Below are positions 42,033 to 50,862 of a DNA stretch of 64,000 nt, piece after piece. This stretch comes from JALZMG01 sp963844175 (lineage in GTDB: Bacteria > Actinomycetota > Acidimicrobiia > Acidimicrobiales > Ilumatobacteraceae), in contig CAWJNE010000021.1 in the NCBI GenBank assembly GCA_963844175.1, positions 186,001-250,000 of the forward strand, given 5' to 3'. How positions within the stretch are numbered: the first letter of the stretch is position 1; every line of letters starts with the position of its first letter. The translations under genes and the position numbers were made by a program. Below the pieces are notes generated by a model. It saw only the letters and a list, made by a program, of their open reading frames with translations. It had not been told where the DNA came from and ran no database searches.

Positions 42033-43115
42033 ATGGACCTGCCACTGCTCCCCCCGTTCAAGCCGATGCTGGCCAAGCTGGCGCGCGCGATCCCCGACGG
42101 CGACGGCTGGCTGTTCGAGCCGAAGTGGGACGGGTTCCGGTGCATCGTGTTCCGCGACGGCGACGAGATCGAGCTGGCCAGCCGCAAGGAACGGCCGTTC
42201 ACCCGCTACTTCCCGGAGCTGCTGGAGCCACTTCGCGAGGCGCTCCCAGCACGGTGCGTCGTCGATGGCGAGATCGTGGTGGCCGACCGGGACGGGCGCG
42301 GGCTCGACTTCGACGCCCTGCTCCAGCGCATCCACCCGGCCGAGTCGCGAGTGCGCCGCCTCGCCAGCGAGACCCCTGCCTCGTACATCGCCTTCGACCT
42401 GCTGGCCCTCGGTGACGATGTCCTGCTCGAGCGGCCGCTCCGCGAGCGTCGGGAGCGGCTGATCGAGGCGATCAACCCGGTGCCGCCCGTCCACCTGACA
42501 CCGGCCAGCACCGAGCGCCGGATCGCCGAGGAGTGGTTCGGGCGCTTCGAGGGCGCCGGCCTCGACGGCATCGTGGCCAAGGGGCTCGACGACCCGTACC
42601 AGCCCGACAAGCGGGCCCTCGTCAAGGTCAAGCACGAACGCACCGCCGACTGCGTGGTCGCCGGTTACCGCATCCACAAGGACGGCGAGGGGGTGGGGTC
42701 GATGCTGCTCGGCTTGTACGACGATCAGGACCAGCTGCAGCACGTCGGTGTCGCCGCCGCGTTCACCGTCAAGTTCCGCCGGGAGCTGCGCGAGCTGCTC
42801 GAGCCGCTCACCGAGGGGGCCGTCGAGACCCACCCGTGGCGCGACTGGGCCGAGTGGCAGCAGCAGGACGTCAGCCGCAAGCCCGGCGCGACCAGCCGGT
42901 GGAACGCCGGCAAGGACCTCTCGTGGATCCCCGTGCGCACGTCGGCCGACGACGGCCTGGTCGCCGAGGTCACGTTCGGCCAGCTGGAGAACCGCCGGTT
43001 CCGCCACGGTGTCTCGTTCATCCGCTGGCGCCCCGACCGCCAGCCGTCGAGCTGCCGGTACGACCAGCTCGACGTCGCCGACCCGGTCCCGTTCTCCGAG
43101 GTGGTCGGCGGCTGA
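42033..43115 (+). CDS. ligC: ATP-dependent DNA ligase, LigC type
   Basis: 360 residues. Nucleotidyltransferase lysine in FEPKWDGFRCIVFRDG (Lys near residue 31), motif III VVDGEIVVADRDG, motif IIIa YIAFDLLALG, motif IV GLDGIVAKGLDDPYQPDKRA and motif V LVKVKHERTADCVV, then an OB-fold C terminus. Short length without Ku-associated primase or nuclease domains matches actinobacterial LigC, used in repair alongside the replicative NAD ligase. Confidence 0.9.
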   Translation: MDLPLLPPFKPMLAKLARAIPDGDGWLFEPKWDGFRCIVFRDGDEIELASRKERPFTRYFPELLEPLREALPARCVVDGEIVVADRDGRGLDFDALLQRIHPAESRVRRLASETPASYIAFDLLALGDDVLLERPLRERRERLIEAINPVPPVHLTPASTERRIAEEWFGRFEGAGLDGIVAKGLDDPYQPDKRALVKVKHERTADCVVAGYRIHKDGEGVGSMLLGLYDDQDQLQHVGVAAAFTVKFRRELRELLEPLTEGAVETHPWRDWAEWQQQDVSRKPGATSRWNAGKDLSWIPVRTSADDGLVAEVTFGQLENRRFRHGVSFIRWRPDRQPSSCRYDQLDVADPVPFSEVVGG

Positions 43116-43150
43116 CGACGCCGCGATCGTCAGCGCGATGAGCGTCGGGG

Positions 43151-45070
43151 TCAGGGCGCGTCGGTGGTCGTCGTCGACGCCGGCGCCGTCGTCGACGCCG
43201 GCACCGTCGTCGCCGGAGTGACGGGCGGCGTGCTCGGCGTCGTGCCGATCGTCACCGTCGGCAGCGACCCGTCGGCGGCACGCACCTCGAAGGTCCCGCC
43301 GGCGCCCTGCACGGCGCCGGTCGGCGTCGACGCGCTGATCTGCAGCGTCCACACACCGGCCACGTCGAGCGGCACCCCCGAGCCCTCGGGCGACTGGGCG
43401 ATGCCCGGTCCGTTCAACGGGATCGCCTGCTCGATCGTCGGCAGGTTGGAGTCGAGCGGCGGCACGAACGAGACGATCAGGTCGGACAGGCCCTCGGCCG
43501 GCGCCCGCACCTCGACGCGCAGCGTGTTGAGCCCGACCTGTCCGGGTTCCATCGACACCGTCAGGTCGATGCCCGACGCCGTGTCGACGATCGGCTCCTC
43601 GATGGCGAAGTCGATCACCGGTTCGGGCAGCTTGCCGGGCTCGAGCGCCAGCAGCCACCCGCTCAGCCCCACGACGATCACGCCGATCGCCGCTTCCGTG
43701 CCGAAGGCGCGGCGCAGCCGGTGGGCCAGGCGCGGGCCGAGATCGGACGACCGCATCAGCCGGGTCTGGGCCACTTGGCGGGCGGTCAGCCCGACGAACA
43801 GCATCGCCGCGACGAGGACCGTCTTGACCAGCAGCACCACCCCGTGGCGCTCGCCGAACAGGGAGCCGCCGTCCAGGCGGTAGAGCTGGACGAGGCCACT
43901 GATCACGGTGACGACGATGGCCGGACCCGACAGCCGCCCGAACCCGCGCACGGCGTGCACCAGGTCCTCCTCGCCGGGACCGGCCAGCACGACCCGGGCC
44001 AGCAGCACGAGCGCTCCGAGCCACAGGGCCATCCCGAGGGCGTGGGCGATGCCGGCGACGACCCCGAGTGGAGCGAGGTCGCCGGCCGTCCGGGTCAGCC
44101 CGAGCGTGATGGTGGCGAGGGTCGGCAGAGCGACGGCCGGGAACTGCGTCGTCGGGTCGATCACCCGCTCCGGCCGGAGCACCACCCAGCCACAGGCGAT
44201 GAACAGCACGAGCCGAGCCAATGCGGCCTGCCCTGCCACACCGGCCTCGAAGAGGTCCAGCCAGCCCGCTGGGTTGACACCGCTGCCGAGTGAGTCACCA
44301 CGCACCGCGGCGCTGAGCGCCACGACGTAGAGCAACGTGCCGACGATGCCGAGCACCCAGGTGCCGCGCAGGAACCGCACGGCGAGGATGTACTCGGGCC
44401 CCTCGGGCCACGCCGCGACGATCAGCACGACCGAGCCGAACAGCACGGCGATCCCGAAGATCGACAGCACCTGGCCGAGCCAGATCGCGCCGCTCGAGAC
44501 CTCCGAGGCGTCGACGATCTCTTCCTCGGCCTCCGGCGTCGCTGCCGGGGTCGACCCGGGCACCGTGGTCTGGCCCGTAGCCAGGGCGGTCAGCGTGAAG
44601 CTGAACGAGTCGCCGTCACCGGCCTCGCCCGTCGGGAGCGTCGTCGACCACCCAACGGTGCACACGCCGGCCGGGGGCGGCGTGTCGACGGCGGCGGTGA
44701 CGGTCAGGCCGTCCTCGCTGATCTGCGGCGGGTTCTCGAGGGGCGCCGGGTTGCCGGTCGCCTCCCCCTCGGCCTGGCACGCCATGTTGATGGTCGCCGC
44801 GTCGACCGGCTCCTCGAAGCGCAGGACGATCTGCTCGGGAGGTTCGGTGAGCGTCGAGCCGGCCGCCGGTGTGGTCTCGACGAGCGTCTGGGCGGCCGTC
44901 GAACCGGCGCCGACCATCGTTTTCGCGGCAGTCGACCCGGCGCCGGACAAGGTGAGCAGCCCGATCACACCGGCGGCCAGACCGGCCAGCACGAGCCGCA
45001 GCGTGCGGCCGGGAACACGGGTTCGGGAGGGCACCAGCGGAACACGGTAGTTGGACGGACGAGCCGGCAT
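43151..45070 (-). CDS. CopC-CopD fusion membrane protein
   Basis: 639 residues from ATG 45070. Signal helix (LVLAGLAAGVIGLLTLSGAG), CopC-like beta domain (LVETTPAAGSTLTEPPEQIV then LRFEEPVD), a TM-rich CopD domain with about eight helices, then a C-terminal YtkA/CopC-like beta region and a Thr/Pro/Ala tail. Known CopC proteins bind copper through a His following signal cleavage; here the equivalent position reads AAQTLVE without His, so copper binding by that site is doubtful. The peptide around GAGSTAAKTMV is duplicated as GAGSTAAQTLV. Confidence 0.85.
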   Translation of the reverse strand: MPARPSNYRVPLVPSRTRVPGRTLRLVLAGLAAGVIGLLTLSGAGSTAAKTMVGAGSTAAQTLVETTPAAGSTLTEPPEQIVLRFEEPVDAATINMACQAEGEATGNPAPLENPPQISEDGLTVTAAVDTPPPAGVCTVGWSTTLPTGEAGDGDSFSFTLTALATGQTTVPGSTPAATPEAEEEIVDASEVSSGAIWLGQVLSIFGIAVLFGSVVLIVAAWPEGPEYILAVRFLRGTWVLGIVGTLLYVVALSAAVRGDSLGSGVNPAGWLDLFEAGVAGQAALARLVLFIACGWVVLRPERVIDPTTQFPAVALPTLATITLGLTRTAGDLAPLGVVAGIAHALGMALWLGALVLLARVVLAGPGEEDLVHAVRGFGRLSGPAIVVTVISGLVQLYRLDGGSLFGERHGVVLLVKTVLVAAMLFVGLTARQVAQTRLMRSSDLGPRLAHRLRRAFGTEAAIGVIVVGLSGWLLALEPGKLPEPVIDFAIEEPIVDTASGIDLTVSMEPGQVGLNTLRVEVRAPAEGLSDLIVSFVPPLDSNLPTIEQAIPLNGPGIAQSPEGSGVPLDVAGVWTLQISASTPTGAVQGAGGTFEVRAADGSLPTVTIGTTPSTPPVTPATTVPASTTAPASTTTTDAP

Positions 45071-45149
45071 CCGCACCCCGCCGACCTGGGCCGACGCCCG
45101 GCGGCGACGGCGGCCGAGTGCGTGACACCCCGTCGGTAGGCTCGCCCGC

Positions 45150-46823
45150 GTGGCCTCGCCGTCGCTGTACCGCCGCTATCGGCCACGCCGCTTCGGCGAG
45201 CTGAAGGGCCAGGACCACGTCGTGCGGGCGCTGCGTGACGCCGTCGCCGGCGGTCGCGAGGGTCAGGCGTACCTGTTCTCGGGTCCGCGGGGCACGGGCA
45301 AGACCAGCTCGGCGCGCATCCTGGCCAAAGTGCTCAACTGCGCCGACCCGGTGGACGGCGAGCCCTGCTGCGAGTGCGCGTCGTGCCTCGCGGTGGAGCG
45401 CGGCACCAGCTACGACGTCCACGAGCTGGACGCGGCGAGCAACAACGGGGTCGACGCCATGCGTGACCTCACCGAGCGGGCATCCCTTGGCACGCCCGGA
45501 CGGCACAAGGTGTACATCCTCGACGAGGTCCACATGCTGTCCAAGGCTGCCGAGGCGGCACTGCTGAAGACGCTGGAGGAACCCCCGCCGCACGTCGTGT
45601 TCGTGTTGGCCACCACCGACCCGCAGAAGGTCAGCGACACCATCCGCAGCCGCACCCAGCACCTGCGGTTCCACCTGCTGCCACCCGAGACGATGGGCGA
45701 GCACGTGCGGTGGGTCGTCGCCGACGCCGGCCTGGACCTCGACGACGCCGCCGTGGACGCCGCCATCACGCAGGGCGGCGGGTCGGCACGGGACACGCTG
45801 TCGGCGCTCGAGCTGATCGCCAGCGCCGGCGGCGCGACGGCCGACGCCCTGTCGTTCGACGACCTGGTCGACGCCCTCATCGACCACCAGCCCGGACTCG
45901 CCCTCACGGCCATGGCCCACGCCGTCAACGCCGGGCACGAGCCGCGGGCGATCGCCGAGTCCTTCGTCCGCCACCTGCGCGACCTGTTCCTGTCGCTGAT
46001 GGCGCCCGAGCTCGTCCAGCGATCGGGTCACGAGGTCGACCAGCTGGCCGCCCGGGCGCAGCGCGCCGGTCCCGCGGCGCTGGTGCGAGCGATCGAGCGG
46101 CTGGGCGAGATCCTCGTCGAACTGCGCCACGCCCCGGATCCGCGAGTGCTCGTCGAGGTCGCTCTCGTCCAGTTGACGACAGCCCCGGCGGCGGCCGACG
46201 ACGACCTCGGCGCCATCGCCGCCCGGCTGGCGAAGCTCGAGCAGGCGGTGGCCAAGGGGGCGGCGGCTCCCGCCCCCGTACTCGATCCGGACACTGGACG
46301 CGCCGCGCTCGGCGGGCGGGCTCGGCCGTCGGCGGTCGCGGACGCGCCGCCCCCGATCGCCGCTGTGCCCGACCCGGCGCCGGCCCTTCCCCCGCCCGGT
46401 CACGAGGACAACTCGTCGCCGGCCACCGTGGACCAGGTCCGCAGCGAGTGGGAGGGGTCGGTCAGGCCATCGCTGAAGGGCATCGTGCGGGCACTGTTCA
46501 CCCCTGTCGACGTCGTCGGCGTCGACGGCACCACCGTCACGATGGCGGCCCCGAACGACACCCACCGGGGAAAGTGCGACGAGCATCGCCGCGCCGTCGA
46601 GTCGGCGTGGGCGACCGTGGCCGGCCGCACCGTCAGCGTTCGCGTCGGCGTCGGCCCGTCGGCTGCCGACGGGCCGGCCGCCGACGCCGACACCGACGCC
46701 GACACCGACGCCGGGCCGGAAGCCATCGACCTCGACGACCTGACCGACGCCGGCCCCGGGCCGACGGCGTTGGACCGGCTGGCCCAGGCGTTCCCGGGCG
46801 CCGAGGTCATCGAGGGACGCTGA
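45150..46823 (+). CDS. dnaX: DNA polymerase III subunits gamma and tau
   Basis: 557 residues, GTG start. Clamp-loader ATPase: Walker A SGPRGTGKTSSARIL (44-58), zinc-binding cysteines in LNCADPVDGEPCCECASC, Walker B HKVYILDEVHMLS, sensor 1 VFVLATTDPQKVSDTIRSRT. A Pro/Ala/Asp-rich region and C-terminal tau-like domain follow. No ribosomal frameshift site was recognised. Two bases upstream of recR, the common dnaX-recR pairing, here without ybaB between them. Confidence 0.95.
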   Translation: MASPSLYRRYRPRRFGELKGQDHVVRALRDAVAGGREGQAYLFSGPRGTGKTSSARILAKVLNCADPVDGEPCCECASCLAVERGTSYDVHELDAASNNGVDAMRDLTERASLGTPGRHKVYILDEVHMLSKAAEAALLKTLEEPPPHVVFVLATTDPQKVSDTIRSRTQHLRFHLLPPETMGEHVRWVVADAGLDLDDAAVDAAITQGGGSARDTLSALELIASAGGATADALSFDDLVDALIDHQPGLALTAMAHAVNAGHEPRAIAESFVRHLRDLFLSLMAPELVQRSGHEVDQLAARAQRAGPAALVRAIERLGEILVELRHAPDPRVLVEVALVQLTTAPAAADDDLGAIAARLAKLEQAVAKGAAAPAPVLDPDTGRAALGGRARPSAVADAPPPIAAVPDPAPALPPPGHEDNSSPATVDQVRSEWEGSVRPSLKGIVRALFTPVDVVGVDGTTVTMAAPNDTHRGKCDEHRRAVESAWATVAGRTVSVRVGVGPSAADGPAADADTDADTDAGPEAIDLDDLTDAGPGPTALDRLAQAFPGAEVIEGR

Positions 46824-46824
46824 G

Positions 46825-47436
46825 GTGCCGAGTGCCTACTCCCCGCCCGTCCAGACGCTCATCGACGAGCTCGGCCGCCTGCCGGGCATCGGGCCGAAGT
46901 CGGCGCAGCGGATCGCCTTCCACCTGCTGAAGGTGCCGGCCGACGACGTCGCTCGCCTGGCAGACGCGATCACCGATGCCAAGGAGCGGGTGCGGTTCTG
47001 CGCCCGCTGCTTCAACGTCGCCGACGCCGAGCTGTGCGGCTTCTGCGCCGACGACCGCCGGGACGGGCGGGTCGTCTGCGTGGTCGAGGAGTCACGCGAC
47101 ATCGTCGCCGTCGAGCGCACCGGGGAGTTCCACGGCCGCTACCACGTGCTGCTGGGAGCGATGAGCCCGCTGGAGGGGATCGGGCCCGAGCAGCTGAAGA
47201 TCCGCGAGCTCCTCGCCCGGATCGAGCCCGAGGGCATCGAGGAGCTGATCATCTGCACCAACCCCAACACCGAGGGGGAGGTCACGGCGATGTACCTGGC
47301 TCGCCAGCTCCGCCCGCTCGGCCTGCGCGTCACGCGCCTGGCCAGCGGACTGCCGGTCGGTGGCGACCTCGAGTACGCCGACGAGCTGACCCTCGGCCGC
47401 GCCCTCGAAGGGCGTCGGGACGTCACCGACAGCTGA
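46825..47436 (+). CDS. recR: Recombination protein RecR
   Basis: 203 residues, GTG start. Helix-hairpin-helix LGRLPGIGPKSAQRIAFHLL, zinc finger FCARCFNVADAELCGFC, and a Toprim domain (VCVVEESRDIVAVE; LIICTNPNTEGEVTAMYLAR). Acts with RecF/RecO in RecA loading at gaps. Probably co-transcribed with dnaX. Confidence 0.96.
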   Translation: MPSAYSPPVQTLIDELGRLPGIGPKSAQRIAFHLLKVPADDVARLADAITDAKERVRFCARCFNVADAELCGFCADDRRDGRVVCVVEESRDIVAVERTGEFHGRYHVLLGAMSPLEGIGPEQLKIRELLARIEPEGIEELIICTNPNTEGEVTAMYLARQLRPLGLRVTRLASGLPVGGDLEYADELTLGRALEGRRDVTDS

Positions 47437-47467
47437 CTGCTAACGCCGCTGAGCAGCGAAAACGCGC

Positions 47468-47530
47468 CTGGGGCACCACCACTTGCGTCGGTAGCGGGCG
47501 GACGGGCCGACGCAGGCAGTGATGCCCCAG
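47468..47530. repeat. 63-bp imperfect inverted repeat downstream of recR
   Basis: 24-base arms 47468-47491 (CTGGGGCA...TGCGTCGG) and 47507-47530 (CCGACGCA...TGCCCCAG) with a 15-base centre; about 20 of 24 positions pair by Watson-Crick and one as wobble. It lies 31 bases after the recR stop in a 269-base gap between convergent genes. No ORF. Either a terminator or a small non-autonomous element. Confidence 0.65.
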
Positions 47531-47594
47531 TACAGAAGATCGGTGCGGGAGGGAGTCCGACGATCCGATCTCCTTATGTGTCAGTCACGTTACT

Positions 47595-47623
47595 GCCGAT
47601 CCTTGAACTGGTCAAGGATCGGC
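47595..47623. terminator. Perfect 12-bp hairpin between convergent recR and thiolase genes
   Basis: GCCGATCCTTGA (47595-47606), loop ACTGG, TCAAGGATCGGC (47612-47623): all 12 positions pair. A- and T-containing and visibly less GC-rich than its surroundings. Lacks a T-run, so factor-independent termination is uncertain, but symmetry would serve both converging genes. Confidence 0.5.
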
Positions 47624-47705
47624 TGCCCCGTGGCTGACGAGATCGTTCTACCGCATCCTGTCAAATCGGAAACCTGGATCCCCCCGGGAATGTTGCGGTC
47701 GCGTG

Positions 47706-48887
47706 TCAGAGCGCCCGGACGAGCAGGGCGTCGCCCTGGCCGCCACCACCGCACAGCGCGGCCGCGCCGGTCCCGCCGCCACGGCGACGGAGCTCGTGGA
47801 GCAGCGTCAGCGCCAGCCGGTTCCCGCTCATCCCGATCGGGTGACCGAGGGCGATGGCGCCACCGTTGACGTTGACGACGTCGGCCCCGACGCCGAGGTC
47901 GGCCATCGAGGACAGCCCGACGGCGGCGAAGGCCTCGTTGATCTCGAACAGGTCGACCGCTCCGAGCTCCGTGCCGGACCGCTGGAGGGCGGCGTGGATG
48001 GCCGCGCTCGGCTGGTGCAGCAGCGACGCCGAGTCCGGGCCGGCGACCATGCCGTAGCCGACGACCTCGCCGAGGGGGGTGACCCCGCGTCGATCGGCCT
48101 CCCGCTTCGACATCACCACGATGGCGCTGGCGCCGTCGCTCAGCTGGCTGGCATTGCCGGCGGTGATCGTGCCGTCCTTGTCGAATGCCGGCCGCAACCC
48201 GCCGAGGCTCTCCGCCGTGGTGCCGGGCCGCACGCCCTCGTCGTGCTCCACGACGATCGGCTCGCCCTTGCGCTGCGGAATGGAGACGGGGGCGATCTCG
48301 TCGGCGAGGCGGCCATCCTTGATCGCCGTCGCCGCCCGTTCGTGGGAGAGGGCGGCGAACTCGTCCTGATCGGCCCGGCTGATCTCCCCGCCGGTGTACC
48401 GCTCGGTGCCGAGGCCCATCAGGCAGGCATCGAACGCGCACCACAGGCCGTCGGCGACGATCGCGTCGCGCAGCTCCGTGTTCCCGTACCGAAACCCGCC
48501 GCGAGCGCCGTCGGCGAGGTACGGAGCGTTGGTCATCGACTCCATGCCCCCGGCCACGACGATGTCGGCCTCACCGGCGGCGACCATCTGATCGGCGAGG
48601 TAGATGGCGTTGAGCCCGGACAGGCACACCTTGTTGACGTTGACCGACGGGACGCGCATCGGGATGCCCGCCTTGACGGCGGCCTGCCGGCTCGGCACCT
48701 GGCCCTGGCCCGCCATCAGGACCTGGCCGATGATCACGTGGTCCACATCGTCGGGCGCGACGCCGGCTCGCTCGAGGGCGGCGGCGATCGCCATGCCGCC
48801 GAGGTCGGCGGCGGACAGGGGCGAGAGGGCGCCGGACATCTTCCCGATCGGGGTCCGAGCACCGGCGACGAGGTAGCTACCGCTCAT
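47706..48887 (-). CDS. Acetyl-CoA C-acetyltransferase (thiolase)
   Basis: 393 residues from ATG 48887. Nucleophilic Cys in NKVCLSGLNAIYLADQM, second region VNGGAIALGHPIGMSGNRLA and C-terminal ALCGGGGQGDALLVRAL carrying the acid/base Cys. Condenses acetyl-CoA to acetoacetyl-CoA or thiolyses 3-ketoacyl-CoA. Divergent from ccr with 57 bases between starts; acetoacetyl-CoA synthesis is the first step of the ethylmalonyl-CoA pathway, so shared control is likely. Confidence 0.92.
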   Translation of the reverse strand: MSGSYLVAGARTPIGKMSGALSPLSAADLGGMAIAAALERAGVAPDDVDHVIIGQVLMAGQGQVPSRQAAVKAGIPMRVPSVNVNKVCLSGLNAIYLADQMVAAGEADIVVAGGMESMTNAPYLADGARGGFRYGNTELRDAIVADGLWCAFDACLMGLGTERYTGGEISRADQDEFAALSHERAATAIKDGRLADEIAPVSIPQRKGEPIVVEHDEGVRPGTTAESLGGLRPAFDKDGTITAGNASQLSDGASAIVVMSKREADRRGVTPLGEVVGYGMVAGPDSASLLHQPSAAIHAALQRSGTELGAVDLFEINEAFAAVGLSSMADLGVGADVVNVNGGAIALGHPIGMSGNRLALTLLHELRRRGGGTGAAALCGGGGQGDALLVRAL

Positions 48888-48934
48888 GACTGAAGGGTAC
48901 TTCGTGGTTTCCAGGCGGTAGCTACCCACGGGTA
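48872..48934. promoter_or_regulatory. Two identical GGTAGCTACC palindromes in the thiolase-ccr divergent promoter
   Basis: Palindrome GGTAGCTACC occurs at 48872-48881 (overlapping the thiolase start region) and 48917-48926, 45 bases apart, followed by the dyad TACCC-AC-GGGTA (about 48923-48934). Paired identical dyads in a divergent control region suggest a dimeric regulator such as a TetR-family protein. In Methylobacterium, ccr is known to be controlled by a TetR-type protein, CcrR; whether the same holds here is inference. Confidence 0.5.
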
Positions 48935-48944
48935 AGTTCGCGTG

Positions 48945-50282
48945 ATGGAGCAGATCCTGGCCGCCATCGAAGCCGGCGCCAGCGGCGATGAGCTGGCCGG
49001 GCTGGCCATCCCCGACCACTACCGGGCGGCGTTCGTGCGGCGCGAGGACTCCGAGATGTTCACCGGCATCGAGTCCGCCGACAAGGACCCGACCAAGAGC
49101 CTGCAGATCGGCGACGTCGCCACGCCCGAGCTGGCGCCGGACGAGGCCTACGTCGCGGTGATGGCCTCGAGCATCAACTTCAACACGGTGTGGACGTCGA
49201 TCTTCGAGCCGCTGCCGACGTTTGCCTTCCTCGACCGGTACGCCCGCGAGAGCACCTGGGCCGCCCGCCATGGCTTGCCGTACCACGTCGTCGGCTCCGA
49301 CGCCTCGGGCGTCGTGCTGCAAGTCGGCTCGATGGTGCGCAACTGGAAGCCGGGCGACCGCGTGACCATCCACTGCAACTCGGTGGACGACCAGGATCCG
49401 ACGGCTCACGACGACTCGATGCTGGCGTCGAACCAACGCATCTGGGGGTTCGAGACCAACTTCGGTGGGCTCGCCGAGCTGACGGTCGTCAAGGCCAACC
49501 AGCTGATGCCGAAGCCGACCCACCTGACCTGGGAAGAGGCGGCGGTCAACGCGCTGTGCAACTCCACCAGCTACCGCATGCTCGTCGGCCGCAACGGGGC
49601 GCGCATGAAGCAGGGCGACGTGGTGCTGGTGTGGGGGGCGACCGGGGGCATCGGCGGGTACGCCACCCAGTACGTCCTCAACGGCGGTGGCACACCGGTC
49701 GGGGTGGTGTCGTCACCCGACAAGGTGGCGCTGCTCAACGATCTCGGCGTCGAGGCCGTGATCGACCGGCGGGCCGAGGGCTACCGCTTCTGGTCCGACG
49801 CCTCGACACAGGACGAGTCCGAATGGCGCCGCTTCGGCAAGCAGGTGCGCGGCCTGGTCGGAGACGACCCGGACATCGTCTTCGAGCACCCCGGTCGCCA
49901 GACCATGGGCGCGTCGATCTTCACCTGCAAGCGCGGTGGCACGGTCGTGACGTGCGCAGCGACGTCGGGCTACATGATCGAGTTCGACAACCGCCACTTC
50001 TGGATGAAGCTCAAGCGGCTGATCTCCAGCCACTTCGCCAACTACGCCGAGGCCTACGCCGCCAACCGGCTGATCGACCAGGGCCGCATCCAGCCGCTGC
50101 TGTCGGCGGTGTACCCCCTGACCGAGGTGGGCGTGGCCGCCCGCTCGATCCACCGCAACGAGCACGAGGGCAAGATCGGCGTGCTCTGCCTGGCGCCACG
50201 CGAAGGGCTGGGCATCGACGATCCAGAGAAGCGCGAGCGGATCGGCGAGGACAAGATCACGCTGTTCCGCCGCCACGCGTAG
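48945..50282 (+). CDS. ccr: Crotonyl-CoA carboxylase/reductase
   Basis: About 445 residues, ATG 48945 (GTG 48942 adjacent). MDR enzyme that reductively carboxylates crotonyl-CoA to ethylmalonyl-CoA with NADPH and CO2. Characteristic blocks: ASSINFNTVWTSIFEPLPTF, HVVGSDASGVVLQVGSMVRN, WGFETNFGGLAELTVVKANQ, VWGATGGIGGYATQYVLNGG and CAATSGYMIEFDNRHFWMKL. The full-length match and the thiolase and epimerase neighbours support the ethylmalonyl-CoA route; the later mutases are not in the window. Confidence 0.95.
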   Translation: MEQILAAIEAGASGDELAGLAIPDHYRAAFVRREDSEMFTGIESADKDPTKSLQIGDVATPELAPDEAYVAVMASSINFNTVWTSIFEPLPTFAFLDRYARESTWAARHGLPYHVVGSDASGVVLQVGSMVRNWKPGDRVTIHCNSVDDQDPTAHDDSMLASNQRIWGFETNFGGLAELTVVKANQLMPKPTHLTWEEAAVNALCNSTSYRMLVGRNGARMKQGDVVLVWGATGGIGGYATQYVLNGGGTPVGVVSSPDKVALLNDLGVEAVIDRRAEGYRFWSDASTQDESEWRRFGKQVRGLVGDDPDIVFEHPGRQTMGASIFTCKRGGTVVTCAATSGYMIEFDNRHFWMKLKRLISSHFANYAEAYAANRLIDQGRIQPLLSAVYPLTEVGVAARSIHRNEHEGKIGVLCLAPREGLGIDDPEKRERIGEDKITLFRRHA

Positions 50283-50304
50283 TGCTGATCACGCATCCCG
50301 CATT

Positions 50305-50348
50305 CGGGGCGCTGATGTTCCCGGATCCGGGAACATCCGCGCCCGGAT
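50305..50348. repeat. Dispersed palindromic repeat (TCTGGGCGCG...TTCCC family), copy 2
   Basis: GGGGCGCTGATGTTCCCGGA mirrored by TCCGGGAACATCCGCGCCC, with centre GGATCC. Lies between the ccr stop and the epimerase start. Closely related to the elements at 4784 and 53735. Confidence 0.7.
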
Positions 50349-50434
50349 GGAGGACGACGACGCGGCGCCAAGATCGGCCTGCGGCCGTCGGACGTAGCCG
50401 GCCGAGCACCACCATCCCGTGCCAGGATGGCGGG

Positions 50435-50836
50435 ATGCTGCTCACCGAGATCGACCACGTCGCCATCGCCGTCAGCGACCTCGACGCGGCGATCGACTAC
50501 TACGCCCGTGCGTTCGGCGCCACCGTCGACCACCGCGAGGTCGTCGAGAGTGACGGTGTCGAGGAGGCGCTGATCAAGGTGGCCGACAGCTACATCCAGC
50601 TCACCGCAGCAACCCGCGAGGACTCGCCGGTGGCCAGGTTCCTCCGCACGCGCGGCGAGGGGCTGCACCACATCGCCTACCGCGTCGACGACTGCGCTGC
50701 TGCCCTGGAGGCGATGAAGGCGGCGGGCGCCACGGCCATCGACGAGGCTCCGCGCCCCGGCAGCCGCGGTACCACGGTGGCCTTCATCCACCCCAAGGGC
50801 AGCTACGGGACGCTGATCGAGCTCGTCCAGGTCTGA
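50435..50836 (+). CDS. mce: Methylmalonyl-CoA epimerase
   Basis: 133-residue VOC-fold enzyme interconverting the 2R and 2S epimers of methylmalonyl-CoA (and probably ethylmalonyl-CoA). EIDHVAIAVSDLDAAIDYYA, RGEGLHHIAYRVDDCAAALE and GTLIELVQV carry the metal-binding His/His/Glu positions. ATG 50435. It follows ccr after a palindromic repeat and would link the AccD and Ccr products. Confidence 0.9.
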   Translation: MLLTEIDHVAIAVSDLDAAIDYYARAFGATVDHREVVESDGVEEALIKVADSYIQLTAATREDSPVARFLRTRGEGLHHIAYRVDDCAAALEAMKAAGATAIDEAPRPGSRGTTVAFIHPKGSYGTLIELVQV

Positions 50837-50862
50837 AGCGGGCGGGCGGGCAGCAGAGCGCC

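Noticed and set aside
45071..45149. SRP RNA (ffs) near dnaX
   Set aside because: The gap lacks the conserved GGAAGGAAGCAG-type helix 8 loop and is too short.
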